A DNA stretch of 64,000 nt, from the NCBI RefSeq assembly GCF_000296215.2, contig NZ_CP013949.1:1295501-1359500 (forward strand), written 5' to 3'. A program made the position numbers and the translations under genes. Origin of the DNA: Bradyrhizobium sp. CCGE-LA001. Its GTDB lineage: Bacteria > Pseudomonadota > Alphaproteobacteria > Rhizobiales > Xanthobacteraceae. Below the pieces are notes generated by a model. That model was not told the origin of the DNA. It did not search any database and saw nothing but the letters and a program-made list of their open reading frames with translations. Of this stretch, positions 52,548-61,437 are shown one piece after another. Each line of letters begins with the position of its first letter. The stretch's first letter is position 1.

Positions 52548-53519
52548 TCAGTCGATGGTCCCGAGCCGCGGAAATGCACCCGGGGCGGCCGCGAGCATGG
52601 CACGGGCGCGGGCGGAATCGTCGTCCATCTGGCGGATCAGGGCCTGAAGGCTGTCGAATTTCAGCTCCTCGCGGATGAAGCCGATGAAGGCGCAGTCGAG
52701 CGCCTGGCCGTAAAGATCGCCCTTGAAGTCGAACAGGAAGATTTCGAGCAGCGGCGCGCCATTGTCGAAGGTCGGACGGCGGCCGAAGCTGGCCACGCCG
52801 TCGAGGCGTTCGGCGCCGCGGCCGACCCGCACGGCGTAGATGCCGTGCTTCAGGCCGCAATTGGCATCCAGGCGGATGTTGGCGGTGGGATAGCCGAGAT
52901 CGCGGCCGCGCTTCTCGCCATGGATCACCTCGCCGGTGATGAACCAGGGGGCGCCCAGCATGGTGGTGGCCTCATCGAGCAGGCCTTCGGCGAGGGCGAT
53001 CCGGATGGCGCTGGAGGAGACCGGCCGCTCGTCGATATCGACATGCGCCTGCACGTCGACTTCGATGCCGAGCCGGGGCGCCTCGCTGACAAGCAGGCTC
53101 GGCGAGCCGACGCGGCCTTTGCCGAAATGGAAGTCGTAGCCGACGGCGATACCGCTGACGCCAAGGCGGCCGATCAGGTCATGGTGAATGAAATCTTGCG
53201 CAGAGGTGCCGGCGCGCGCCTTGTCGAAGGTCATGACCACGGCGCCGGCAAGCCCGGTGCCGGCCAGAAGCCGCAGCTTGGCGGTCTCGTCCGTCAGGCG
53301 GAATTGCGGGGTGTTGGGGCTGAAAAACCGCCGCGGATGGGGCTCGAAGGTCAGGGCCAGGGCAGGGCGGCCATGCGCCCGGCCCATGTCCAGGGCGGCT
53401 GCGATCACGGCGCGATGGCCGAGATGAACGCCGTCGAAATTGCCCATGGCGACCACGGCGCCCCTTGGAATGGCGGAGTCCGGCGTGGTGTCGCGGATTA
53501 CGGTAAAATGCGGAGCCAT
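52548..53519 (-). CDS. ribF: Bifunctional riboflavin kinase/FAD synthetase
   Basis: RibF phosphorylates riboflavin to FMN and adenylates FMN to FAD. The 323-residue product has the nucleotidyl-transferase half (AVVAMGNFDGVHLGHRAVI, residues 21-39) and the kinase half (GEVIHGEKRGRDLGYPTANI, about 197-216, with GIYAVRV). It starts the ribF-ileS-lspA run and is followed by ileS after about 200 bases. Confidence 0.97.
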   Translation of the reverse strand: MAPHFTVIRDTTPDSAIPRGAVVAMGNFDGVHLGHRAVIAAALDMGRAHGRPALALTFEPHPRRFFSPNTPQFRLTDETAKLRLLAGTGLAGAVVMTFDKARAGTSAQDFIHHDLIGRLGVSGIAVGYDFHFGKGRVGSPSLLVSEAPRLGIEVDVQAHVDIDERPVSSSAIRIALAEGLLDEATTMLGAPWFITGEVIHGEKRGRDLGYPTANIRLDANCGLKHGIYAVRVGRGAERLDGVASFGRRPTFDNGAPLLEIFLFDFKGDLYGQALDCAFIGFIREELKFDSLQALIRQMDDDSARARAMLAAAPGAFPRLGTID

Positions 53520-53747
53520 CAGGGGAATTCTCGAAGCGGCAGGACCGGCCGGGACCGTGGCGCGACCGGCCGGATGAAGTCAAGCGGGAGGGTGGGCCTG
53601 CCTCGAATGCGATTCAGCCCGTTGGGGGCGTCCCCAGTTAACGCGCTGTTTAACGCCTTGGTGTTAGTCCTTGAGCGTGGAACTGCCGGGCTCCGGTCTG
53701 GGCAGGTCCGATCGTAATATTCCTGGGTTTGCGTTGGGGGAGTCGAG

Positions 53748-54143
53748 ATGGCGGTTGATTTGTCGATGCCGGTTCTTGTGGTGGATGACTACAGCACCAT
53801 GATCCGTATCATCAGGAATCTGCTGAAGCAGCTTGGCTTCGAGAACATCGATGATGCCAGCGACGGTTCGGCAGCGCTGAACAAGATGCGCGGCAAGAAG
53901 TACGGGCTCGTGATCTCCGACTGGAACATGGAGCCGATGACGGGGTACGACCTCTTGCGCGAAGTGCGCGCGGATCCGAACCTCGCTACCACGCCCTTCA
54001 TCATGATCACGGCCGAATCCAAGACCGAGAACGTGATCGCGGCCAAGAAGGCCGGCGTGAACAATTACATCGTCAAGCCGTTCAACGCGGCGACGCTGAA
54101 GACCAAGATCGAAGCGGTCTTCCCGGACATGGCGAGCGCGTAA
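53748..54143 (+). CDS. CheY-like single-domain response regulator
   Basis: This 131-residue receiver domain has no output domain. The acidic pocket Asp13-Asp14, phosphoacceptor Asp58 (VISDWNMEPMTGYD), Thr88 (MITAESK) and Lys110 (VNNYIVKPFN) are all intact. The sequence closely resembles motor-binding CheY proteins (SDWNM, PFIMITAES, GVNNYIVKPF). The ATG at 53748 follows GGGGGAG. There is no kinase or other che gene next to it. The CheZ-type phosphatase at 2.4 kb is a plausible partner, although 50 kb away. Confidence 0.92.
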   Translation: MAVDLSMPVLVVDDYSTMIRIIRNLLKQLGFENIDDASDGSAALNKMRGKKYGLVISDWNMEPMTGYDLLREVRADPNLATTPFIMITAESKTENVIAAKKAGVNNYIVKPFNAATLKTKIEAVFPDMASA

Positions 54144-54180
54144 GCGCTGCCTACCGCAAAAAACAACTATCCATCGAGAT

Positions 54181-54302
54181 CGTCATGCCCGGGCTCGTCC
54201 CGGGCATCCACGTTTTTGGACAGCAGAAGGACGTGGATGGCCGGGCCTTCGCCTCGCCGAAGCGGCTTCGGCCGCGCAGGCGGGTCAAGCCCGGCCATGA
54301 CG
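54181..54302. repeat. REP-like palindromic element, CGTCATGCCCGGGC/ATGACG family
   Basis: CGTCATGCCCGGGCTCGTCC at one end and AGCCCGGCCATGACG at the other, with CCACGTTTTT and AAGGACGTGG-like pairing inside. It is a longer copy of the family at 37516. It lies between the CheY-like gene and the convergent HAD gene. Confidence 0.85.
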
Positions 54303-54353
54303 ATGTCTGGGGCTTAGAGCTTCGCCTGAGCTGACGTCCTTAAGCGGCAGCCG

Positions 54354-55208
54354 TCACCACTTCAATTCGCGCATCAGCGCCTTCGGCGGGTGGCCGAACA
54401 GCTCCATCACCGAATTCGGATCGAGCTGGTCGAGGCCCTCGAACTCCTCGGCATGGATGCCGCGGGTGACGAACAGGCAGTCGATGCCGAATTCGCGCGC
54501 GCCGGTTAAGTCGGTGCGGACGGAATCGCCGATCGCCAGCACCTTCTTCCGGTCGATCGGATGGCCCTGGCGTTCGCCGGCGAGCGCCATCGCGCGCTCA
54601 TAGATCGGCCGGTGCGGCTTGCCGTAGAAGATCACCTCGCCGCCGAGCTCGCGATAGAGCTCCGCGATGGCGCCGGCGCAATAGATCAGCCGGTCGCCGC
54701 GTTCGACCACGATGTCGGGGTTGGCGCAAACCAGTGTCAGCTTGCGCTCGCGCGCCTTGAGCATCATGCCGCGGTAATCTTCCGCCGTCTCGGTCTCGTC
54801 GTCGTAGAGACCGGTGCAGACGATGTAATCGGCGTCCTCCAGCGGCGCCGTCTTTGCATCGAGGCCACGGTAGATCGAATTGTCGCGCTCGGGCCCGAGC
54901 CAGAACATCTTGCGGCCGGGATGCTCGGCGACATAGAGCCGGGTCAGGTCGCCGGACGAGACGATCGCGTCATAGGTCTCGTCGGCGACGCCGAGCTTGC
55001 GCAATTGCCGCTGCACGGAGTCGGCCGGACGCGGCGCGTTGGTGATCAGGATCACCGTACCGCCGTGGCTGCGATAGGTATGCAGCGCCTCGCAGGCCTC
55101 GGGGAAGGATTCGAGGCCGTTATGGACGACGCCCCAGATGTCGCTGAGCACGACTTCGACCCCGCCCACGAGCTCGCGCAGGCTTTGCGCAAAGTGCAGT
55201 GTGGTCAT
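54354..55208 (-). CDS. TIGR01459-type HAD phosphatase (NagD-like)
   Basis: This 284-residue HAD-superfamily class IIA hydrolase has VEVVLSDIWGVVHNGLESFP (about 17-36), TNAPRPADSVQRQL, FYGKPHRPIYERAM and IGDSVRTDLTGAREFGID. The first Asp (nucleophile) is present, but the second residue of the usual DxD motif is Trp, as in the TIGR01459 group. It is probably a small-molecule phosphatase. Relatives lie close to ribF in several alphaproteobacteria, and it is 0.8 kb from ribF here, so a flavin-nucleotide link is possible but not shown. Confidence 0.9.
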   Translation of the reverse strand: MTTLHFAQSLRELVGGVEVVLSDIWGVVHNGLESFPEACEALHTYRSHGGTVILITNAPRPADSVQRQLRKLGVADETYDAIVSSGDLTRLYVAEHPGRKMFWLGPERDNSIYRGLDAKTAPLEDADYIVCTGLYDDETETAEDYRGMMLKARERKLTLVCANPDIVVERGDRLIYCAGAIAELYRELGGEVIFYGKPHRPIYERAMALAGERQGHPIDRKKVLAIGDSVRTDLTGAREFGIDCLFVTRGIHAEEFEGLDQLDPNSVMELFGHPPKALMRELKW

Positions 55209-55223
55209 GATGCGTGGGGCCGA

Positions 55224-56720
55224 TCAGATGCGGCGCGCGAGCGCTGCGTTGCCGGTGATGCGCTGCGGCGGAGGCGCCGAAGAGGTCGCGCCTGAGCTGG
55301 GTGTGGCGGAGCCATTGGATCCCTGGATATCCTGCGCCTGGTTCGGCGAAGCCCCGCCGGTAGCAGATGCCCCTTCGGGCCGCAATGGCCGGGGCGGCGC
55401 GAACAGGAATCCCTGGCCGAATCGCACGTCATAATCGAGCAGATCGATCACCGCGCGCTCGCCTTCGATCCGCTCGGCGATCAGGTCGATGCCGAAGCGG
55501 CCGAGCAGGTCGGAGAGGTCCGACGGATGGATGTCGGAGGCCGAGGCCTGCCTCGGATCGAGCAGCAGCGTGGCCGGCACCTTGATGAAGCGCACGCCGC
55601 GGTCGGCGAGCTCGCGCGGTTCGATGCGCAGATCGGTGACATGGTCGATCGAGAAGCGGAAGCCGCGCTGGGCGAGCGCGGCGAGGTTCTCGGACTCGGC
55701 CGGGCCGAGGTTGCGGAAGGTCGATTGCTTGAACTCCAGCACCAACGAGGGCGCCAGCGCCCGGTTGGCTTCGAGGAAGTCGAGACATTGCGCGAAGGTG
55801 GTGGAGTTGCCGAGGGTGGAGGCCGCGACATTGCAGAACACGCCGACGTCCTTGTTGCGCACCATCAGGCGCCTCAGCACCTGCACACAGCGCAGCATCA
55901 CCATGTTGTCTATGCGCCCGATCAGCCCGGAGGCCTCCGCGATGCTGATGAACTCCTCGGCCGCGATGAGCTGGTCACGTTCGTCGCGCAGCCGTGTCAC
56001 GGCCTCATAGAATCGCACCTTGCGCTGCGGCAGCGTCACCATCGGCTGGAGGAATATGTCGATGCGGTTCTCGTCGATCGCGTTGCGCAGCGCCGCCAGC
56101 AATTGAGTCTGGTTGCGTCCGTTGACCACCATCTGGGGCGGAACAGCCGGCGCCGGCCGCGACTGCGCCACGGCAGGCGGAGGCGCTGCAGGTGGCGGGG
56201 GCGCCGCGGGCAGTTCCGGCGCAGCGGGCCGCTCGTCGATCGTCGCGATCAGGTCGAGCGACGCCGCCGGCTCTTGCTCGGCCGGGGCCGGGGCTGGGGC
56301 CGAGGCCGGCGCGCTGCCAGCCAGCAGGTCCTCATGCGCCGATACGGTGGTGGCGAGCTGCTTGACCAGTCCGCCGAGCTCGTTGATCTCGCCGACCACC
56401 GACTGGATGCGGTCGGAGTTGGTCGAATTGGACGACGCGATGCGTCCCTCGATCGCAGCCAGCCGGCGGCCGAACTCGGCCACCTGGCGGGCGAGGTCGG
56501 CGGTACCGCGCGAGAGGTCGGCGATCTGGCCGCCGACGTCACTGCGATCGCGCAGCCGCATCGACACTGCGTTGTAGAGGATCAGGAAGGTCAGCGCCGT
56601 CAGCGCAACGATCGCGGATTCGGTTCCGCTGATGCCGGCGACCGAATAGAGCACCAGCCCGAGCGAGGCCGCGACCAGAACCATGCAGATGGCGATGAAG
56701 ATCGTCGAAATGCGAATCAT
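55224..56720 (-). CDS. Membrane-anchored degenerate EAL-domain protein, TipF-like
   Basis: This 498-residue protein has two N-terminal membrane segments (residues 6-28 and 34-52), a coiled coil (about 60-130), a Pro/Ala-rich linker (about 135-205) and an EAL domain (about 210-440). This architecture matches Caulobacter TipF, a c-di-GMP receptor for flagellar placement. The EAL domain is altered: YEAV for EAL, EFKQS for ELTES, and FSIDHVTDL where active enzymes have IDDFGTG, so the second metal Asp is lost. QGFLF is kept. It is probably a c-di-GMP-binding or inactive protein. Confidence 0.88.
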   Translation of the reverse strand: MIRISTIFIAICMVLVAASLGLVLYSVAGISGTESAIVALTALTFLILYNAVSMRLRDRSDVGGQIADLSRGTADLARQVAEFGRRLAAIEGRIASSNSTNSDRIQSVVGEINELGGLVKQLATTVSAHEDLLAGSAPASAPAPAPAEQEPAASLDLIATIDERPAAPELPAAPPPPAAPPPAVAQSRPAPAVPPQMVVNGRNQTQLLAALRNAIDENRIDIFLQPMVTLPQRKVRFYEAVTRLRDERDQLIAAEEFISIAEASGLIGRIDNMVMLRCVQVLRRLMVRNKDVGVFCNVAASTLGNSTTFAQCLDFLEANRALAPSLVLEFKQSTFRNLGPAESENLAALAQRGFRFSIDHVTDLRIEPRELADRGVRFIKVPATLLLDPRQASASDIHPSDLSDLLGRFGIDLIAERIEGERAVIDLLDYDVRFGQGFLFAPPRPLRPEGASATGGASPNQAQDIQGSNGSATPSSGATSSAPPPQRITGNAALARRI

Positions 56721-57049
56721 GCCGCGCGTTACGCCTCAAGATCTGACTGTCTCACCCGGGAAAACACGGGCCGCCGTCCGACCCGTCATGTCTCATGCTC
56801 CCCCAAGCCCCATGACCTTACCATCATTGTTGATTCGAGGGGATAGCGGGCCTTGAGCGCGACAAGGGTGCCCGCATGGGCGCATTCGCGGCGATCGGGA
56901 CGAGTATGGAAGTCCTCGACCTGAACGTCACGCGCCCCTGGCTCCGGTCGGAAATCAAGGTGCTCTCAGCGTAAAATAACGCCGCTCTCAAGGCCAGCGA
57001 GCCGCATGCGCCTTATCGTTCCTGCGTTTCCAACCCCAGGAGATGACCC
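56721..57049. other. Divergent intergenic region, no gene seen
   Basis: 329 bases between the EAL protein and the methyltransferase. No supported frame. A ribosome-binding AGGAG sits at 57039-57043 for the methyltransferase. No clear promoter pair or operator was found. Confidence 0.55.
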
Positions 57050-57889
57050 ATGTCGACAGCCGCCGCACTCAAGCCGACCGTTCCCCAGCCCGACCTCACC
57101 GCCGTCAAGCAGCGCCAGCACGGCGCCTGGTCGTCGGGCGACTATGCCGTGGTCGGAACCACCTTGCAGATCGTCGGCGAGCAGCTCTGCGAGGCCGTCG
57201 ACATCCGCGCCGGCAGCAAGGTGCTGGACGTCGCCGCTGGCAATGGCAATGCGACGCTGGCCGCAGCACGGCGCTGGTGTGACGTCACGTCGACCGACTA
57301 CGTGCCGGCACTGCTGGCGCGGGGACGCGAGCGCGCAGCGGCCGAACATCTCACGGTCGAGTTCCGCGAGGCGGATGCCGAAGCGCTGCCGTTTGCCGAC
57401 GCTAGCTACGATGTCGTGCTCTCGACCTTCGGCGTGATGTTCACGCCGGATCAGGACAAGGCGGCCTCCGAGCTCGCGCGGGTCTGCAGGTCCGGCGGCA
57501 AGATCGGCCTCGCCAACTGGACGCCCCAGGGTTTTATCGGCCAGCTGTTCAAGACCATCGGCAAGCATCTGCCGCCGCCGGCCGGGGTAAAGTCACCGGC
57601 TCTGTGGGGCACCAAGGCGCGGCTTGACGAGATGTTCGGAAACAAGGCTTCGGAAATCGCGGCCGAACAGCGCATGTTCGTGTTCCGCTATCGCTCACCG
57701 GACCACTGGCTCGACGTTTTCAAGACGTTCTACGGTCCGACGCTGAAGGCGTTTGCCGCCCTCGACGAGACTGGCCAAGCGGCGCTGAAGCGCGATCTCC
57801 TGGCGCTGCTCGGCGAGTTCAACCATGCCGACGACGGCACGATCGTCGTGCACAGCGAGTATCTGGAAGCCGTCATCACCAAGCGCTGA
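57050..57889 (+). CDS. Class I SAM-dependent methyltransferase (UbiE/COQ5-like group)
   Basis: The 279-residue product has the SAM loop VLDVAAGNGNATLAAARRW (about 63-81), an acidic second strand (TSTDYVPALLARG), and DAEALPFADASYDVVLSTFG (about 108-127). The substrate is unknown; relatives methylate quinones, small acids or lipids. It is preceded by AGGAG and stands alone between divergent and convergent neighbours. Confidence 0.9.
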   Translation: MSTAAALKPTVPQPDLTAVKQRQHGAWSSGDYAVVGTTLQIVGEQLCEAVDIRAGSKVLDVAAGNGNATLAAARRWCDVTSTDYVPALLARGRERAAAEHLTVEFREADAEALPFADASYDVVLSTFGVMFTPDQDKAASELARVCRSGGKIGLANWTPQGFIGQLFKTIGKHLPPPAGVKSPALWGTKARLDEMFGNKASEIAAEQRMFVFRYRSPDHWLDVFKTFYGPTLKAFAALDETGQAALKRDLLALLGEFNHADDGTIVVHSEYLEAVITKR

Positions 57890-57900
57890 GATGCTGAAAC

Positions 57901-57928
57901 GGTCAGGCCGGATGGGGTCGGCCTGACC
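57901..57928. terminator. Hairpin between convergent genes, no T-run
   Basis: GGTCAGGCC, 10 bases, GGCCTGACC: a 9-bp perfect stem, 11 bases past the methyltransferase stop and just beyond the end of the YihY gene. It may end both transcripts; without a T-tract this is tentative. Confidence 0.5.
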
Positions 57929-57933
57929 GGCCA

Positions 57934-59064
57934 TCAGGCCGGCGCGGCGGCGCCGACCGTGTCGGCCGAGACGGCCTGGCGGGTGCCGAGCGGCTTCGGC
58001 TGTCCGGTGGTGGTGTCGCGCAGGGTCTGTCGCTCGATCTCGGAGTTCAGCTCGGCCCCGAACATGACTACGATGGCCGACATCCACATCCAGGTCATCA
58101 GGCCGATCGCCGCGCCGAGCGAGCCGTAGGTCGCGTTGTAATTGGCGAATTCCGAGAGATACCAGGACAGAAGCGCAGAACCGGCGATCCAGAGAAGGGC
58201 GGCCGTCACCGCGCCGACGCTGAGCCATTGCCAGCGCGGAGCATCGCGACTGGGCGCAAAGCGATAGAGGATCGCAAGCGCCACGAGCAGGATGAGGAAC
58301 AAGAGCGGCCATCGCGCCAGCGCCACGATCAGCTTGCTTTCGGGCGCCATGCCGAGATGATTCAGTGCGAGCGGAAAGGCGACCACGGCGCCGACCATCA
58401 GCAGCAGCGCCACGATACCGCCGACGGTAAAGGCGAGCGACACCATGTTGAGCTTGATGAAGCTGCGCTTCTCGCGCTCCTCATAGGCGACGTTCAGGGC
58501 GTCGAAGATCGCCTTCACGCCCGCATTGGCACTCCAGATCGCCAGCAGAAGGCCGAACAGGAAGGTGGCGCCGAGCGTGCTATTGGCGTTCGACAGCACG
58601 CGCGCGACCTGTTCCTCGACGATCTGGAACGATCCCTCGGGCAGCATCGTCGCGAGCATGTGAAGATTTGAGCTGATTGTCGAGGGATCGGCGAACAGGG
58701 CATAAGACGAGACGAGCGCGGTGACGGCCGGGAAAATCGCGAGCAGGCCGAAGAAGACGACGCCGCCGGCGGTCGCCAGCAGGCGATCCTCGTCGATGCG
58801 CTGATAGGTGCGCCAGAAAATATCCTTCCAGCCCGCCCAGGGGATCGTGAACGGACTCTTCGCGTGACGGCCGCGGCCGGGCTCCGCGGCCGCGCCCGCC
58901 GGATGCGTTTCCGGTGAATTCGCTTCGCCTTTGCGATGGTCCTGGGGAGGTCCCGACGGGACCAGGCCGGAGTTCTGAAAGTAGCGCTCCGCGGTCAGCA
59001 CGAAGACGGCTGTTGCCGCCACCAGCAGCCAGGAGTCGATCTGTTCGGAGCGCCGCACCAGCAT
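57934..59064 (-). CDS. YihY/BrkB family membrane protein
   Basis: The 376-residue inner-membrane protein has about seven hydrophobic segments: one near the N-terminus (residues 12-26) and six in the YihY/virulence factor BrkB domain (about 75-350). The domain has RIDEDRLLATAGGVVFFGLL, EGSFQIVEEQVARVL and YNATYGSLGAAIGLMTWMW. The family is unrelated to RNase BN despite old annotations, and its function is unsettled. The stop of the holin-like gene directly precedes its start with no gap. Confidence 0.92.
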   Translation of the reverse strand: MLVRRSEQIDSWLLVAATAVFVLTAERYFQNSGLVPSGPPQDHRKGEANSPETHPAGAAAEPGRGRHAKSPFTIPWAGWKDIFWRTYQRIDEDRLLATAGGVVFFGLLAIFPAVTALVSSYALFADPSTISSNLHMLATMLPEGSFQIVEEQVARVLSNANSTLGATFLFGLLLAIWSANAGVKAIFDALNVAYEEREKRSFIKLNMVSLAFTVGGIVALLLMVGAVVAFPLALNHLGMAPESKLIVALARWPLLFLILLVALAILYRFAPSRDAPRWQWLSVGAVTAALLWIAGSALLSWYLSEFANYNATYGSLGAAIGLMTWMWMSAIVVMFGAELNSEIERQTLRDTTTGQPKPLGTRQAVSADTVGAAAPA

Positions 59065-59652
59065 TCAAGCGTCCAATCTTTGACTGTGACGCCTGCGGCG
59101 CGCCGCCGTGAACCCCGCAAGGCCAATCGCCGCGAGCATCAGGCCAAGCTGCACGGGCCGGTTGGTGCGGATCGATCCGGCATGTCTGCCGTGGCCGCGT
59201 TCGCCCGGTGCAAACGGGGCCAGGGGGATCGTCGTCGCGACCTCCTTCACGGCTTGCTTGACCGTTCCGCGCGGAATCCGTGGGCTCGCAATCGCAACGC
59301 GCATGCGGCTGGCAAGCGGCACGATCGGCTTGGTCGGCCGCTTCATCATGGCCATGGCGACGCCGACGCAGATTCCGGCCAGCACCAGCAGCACGGCGGC
59401 GACGGCACCGAATCCCCAGAATTGCCCGTAGGTGATGGCCACCCAGCGGTACAGCGCCATCAGGCCGACGAAGAAGGTCGCAACCGCGAACAGCCCGGCC
59501 ACGGCGAACAGGCCTGCCGCTATAGCGTAGGACGTCGCCCGTCCCGTGGCCTGGCTGGTGCGGTCACGCATGTAGGATTGCGCGGCGCGCTTGAGATGGT
59601 TGAGCTTGAGCGCCATGCCGGCGCGCAGCAATTCGCCCGATGGCGCGAGCAT
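59065..59652 (-). CDS. Phage-holin-X/DUF1469-like membrane protein
   Basis: The 195-residue protein has two adjacent membrane helices (about 45-70 and 78-102) after a basic N-terminus, an Arg/Lys-rich cytoplasmic middle, and a third hydrophobic segment near 170-185. The helical hairpin resembles Holin-X/DUF1469 proteins. The ATG at 59652 follows GGAGG. Its stop abuts the YihY start, so the two membrane proteins form an operon. Confidence 0.82.
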   Translation of the reverse strand: MLAPSGELLRAGMALKLNHLKRAAQSYMRDRTSQATGRATSYAIAAGLFAVAGLFAVATFFVGLMALYRWVAITYGQFWGFGAVAAVLLVLAGICVGVAMAMMKRPTKPIVPLASRMRVAIASPRIPRGTVKQAVKEVATTIPLAPFAPGERGHGRHAGSIRTNRPVQLGLMLAAIGLAGFTAARRRRHSQRLDA

Positions 59653-59740
59653 GCGGTCATCCTCCGACGTTTAGAAATTCGTCGGAAGATGAACGTGGCG
59701 ATATTTGACTTGTTCCGAAGCAGCGCGCCTGTCGTGACGA

Positions 59741-60700
59741 TCAGCCGAGATCGGCGGCTGCGATCCAGAACACCTCGCCCTCTGAGTCCTCCGTGTCCAG
59801 CCAGAGCAGCGGCAGTTCCGGGAAGGCCTCGTCGACCAGGTCACGGCCGCGGCCGATCTCGCAGATCAGCCCGCCACCGGGTGTAAGGTGATCCGGCGCC
59901 TCGCGCAGGATCCGGCGCACCACGTGGAGGCCGTCGGCGCCGCCGTCGAAGGCGAGCTTCGGCTCGGCCCGACATTCCGGCGGCAGCGCCGCCATGCCTT
60001 CGGCATCGACGTAGGGCGGATTGGTGATGATCAGGTCATACCTGTTGTCGCGGAGCGGCGCGAACAGATCGCCGCGGTACAGGCTGATCCGGTGCTCGAG
60101 CCCGTAGTCGCCGACATTTCGCGTGGCGACTTCGATCGCGCCCTTGGAGATGTCGACGGCATCGACGGCGGCGTTCGGGAAATGATGCGCGGCGAGAATG
60201 GCAAGGCATCCCGATCCCGTGCAGAGATCGAGCACGCGCTCGACCCCCGTGGGATCGTCGATCAGTGCGCCGGCGCCTTCTTCACCGCCGAAATGCGAGT
60301 CCAGGAGCTCGCCGATGAAGGAGCGCGGAACGATGACGCGCTCGTCGACATAGAAGGGCAGGCCGCGCATGTAGATCTTGTTGACGAGATAGGCGGCCGG
60401 TTTGCGTGTGGTGACGCGCTGATGGATGAGATCGAGAATGGACTTGCCTTCGGCGACCGTGACGCGCGCGCCGGCAAAAGTCTCGAACTGCTCGGGATTG
60501 AGATGCAGCGCCTCGCTTACCAGGAAGGCAGCTTCGGCGATCGGATCGGTCGTACCATGGGCAAACGCGAGCTCGGCTTCGACGAAGCGGCTCACCCCAT
60601 AGCGGACGAAATCGAGCAGCGTGAGGAGCTCGCCCGAACCGACTTTGGCAGGTTTTGGCGCGGCGCGGCCGCGCGCGGTCTTTTTCGATGCTTTGGCCAT
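59741..60700 (-). CDS. prmB: Ribosomal protein L3 (uL3) N5-glutamine methyltransferase
   Basis: PrmB methylates a Gln in ribosomal protein L3. The 319-residue product has a basic N-terminal extension, a helical bundle, the SAM loop VLDLCTGSGCLAILAAHH (156-173) and the catalytic motif TNPPYVD (NPPY 227-230). Compared with PrmC, the N-terminal extension and FGRR/GLPFYVDERVIVPRS block favour PrmB. The ATG at 60700 overlaps the moaE stop by one base (TGATG). Confidence 0.94.
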   Translation of the reverse strand: MAKASKKTARGRAAPKPAKVGSGELLTLLDFVRYGVSRFVEAELAFAHGTTDPIAEAAFLVSEALHLNPEQFETFAGARVTVAEGKSILDLIHQRVTTRKPAAYLVNKIYMRGLPFYVDERVIVPRSFIGELLDSHFGGEEGAGALIDDPTGVERVLDLCTGSGCLAILAAHHFPNAAVDAVDISKGAIEVATRNVGDYGLEHRISLYRGDLFAPLRDNRYDLIITNPPYVDAEGMAALPPECRAEPKLAFDGGADGLHVVRRILREAPDHLTPGGGLICEIGRGRDLVDEAFPELPLLWLDTEDSEGEVFWIAAADLG

Positions 60701-61182
60701 CAGGATTTCGTCCAGCGTGCGGCGGCTTCGTCGTCGCGCGTCTGGGCTTCGACCCAGCCGGTGCCGGCTTCGCTCTCTTCCTTCTTCCAGAACGGCGCGC
60801 TGGTCTTGAGGTAATCCATCAGGAACTCGGCGGCCTGGAACGCGGCCTGGCGATGTTGCGAGGCGGTCAGCACCAGCACGATGTTCTGGCCGGGCATGAA
60901 GCGGCCGACGCGGTGAATCACGGTGACGCCGTTCAGCGGCCACCGCGAGGTCGCTTCACTGACGTGGCGCCCGATCTCCTCTTCCGCCATGCCGGGATAA
61001 TGCTCGAGGGTGAGCGCAGCGATCTTCGCGCTGTCCTCGTCGGCGCGGCAGATGCCGGAGAAGCTCACGACTGCGCCGATGTCGGTCCGGCTCCTGGTCA
61101 GGATCGCGATCTCGCGCGCGATGTCGAACTCGTCCTCCTGGATGCGGATGGTGACGGGGCAGGCGGTGGCAGGGGAGGTCAT
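60700..61182 (-). CDS. moaE: Molybdopterin synthase catalytic subunit
   Basis: MoaE converts precursor Z to molybdopterin using sulfur from MoaD. The 160-residue product has FSGICRADEDSAKIAALTLE, VIHRVGRFMPGQNIVLVL and the active-site TSAPFWKKEES with the conserved Lys pair (about 132-133). It lies three bases after moaD and overlaps prmB by one base. Confidence 0.96.
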   Translation of the reverse strand: MTSPATACPVTIRIQEDEFDIAREIAILTRSRTDIGAVVSFSGICRADEDSAKIAALTLEHYPGMAEEEIGRHVSEATSRWPLNGVTVIHRVGRFMPGQNIVLVLTASQHRQAAFQAAEFLMDYLKTSAPFWKKEESEAGTGWVEAQTRDDEAAARWTKS

Positions 61183-61185
61183 GGC

Positions 61186-61437
61186 CTAGCCGCCGGTCAT
61201 CGGCGGGAAGAACGCGATCTCGCGGGCGCCGGCGATCGCGGCGTCCGGCTTGACATGGGCGTGGTCGATCGCGGTGCGGATCACTTTCGGCTTCTCGAAG
61301 GCGTAGGCATAGGCCTCGCTCTGGCCGGATAGCCAGGCGATCAGCTCCTCGACGGTGCGCACGCTCGCGGGCGGCTCGATCGTCTCCTCGGCCTTGCCGA
61401 TGCGCTCGCGCACCCAGGCGAAATATTTCACCTTCAT
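61186..61437 (-). CDS. moaD: Molybdopterin synthase sulfur carrier subunit
   Basis: MoaD carries the sulfur as a C-terminal thiocarboxylate. The 83-residue ubiquitin-fold protein begins MKVKYFAWVRERIGKAEETI and ends FFPPMTGG, with the required terminal Gly-Gly. Its ATG at 61437 overlaps the pgsA stop (ATGA). Confidence 0.96.
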   Translation of the reverse strand: MKVKYFAWVRERIGKAEETIEPPASVRTVEELIAWLSGQSEAYAYAFEKPKVIRTAIDHAHVKPDAAIAGAREIAFFPPMTGG

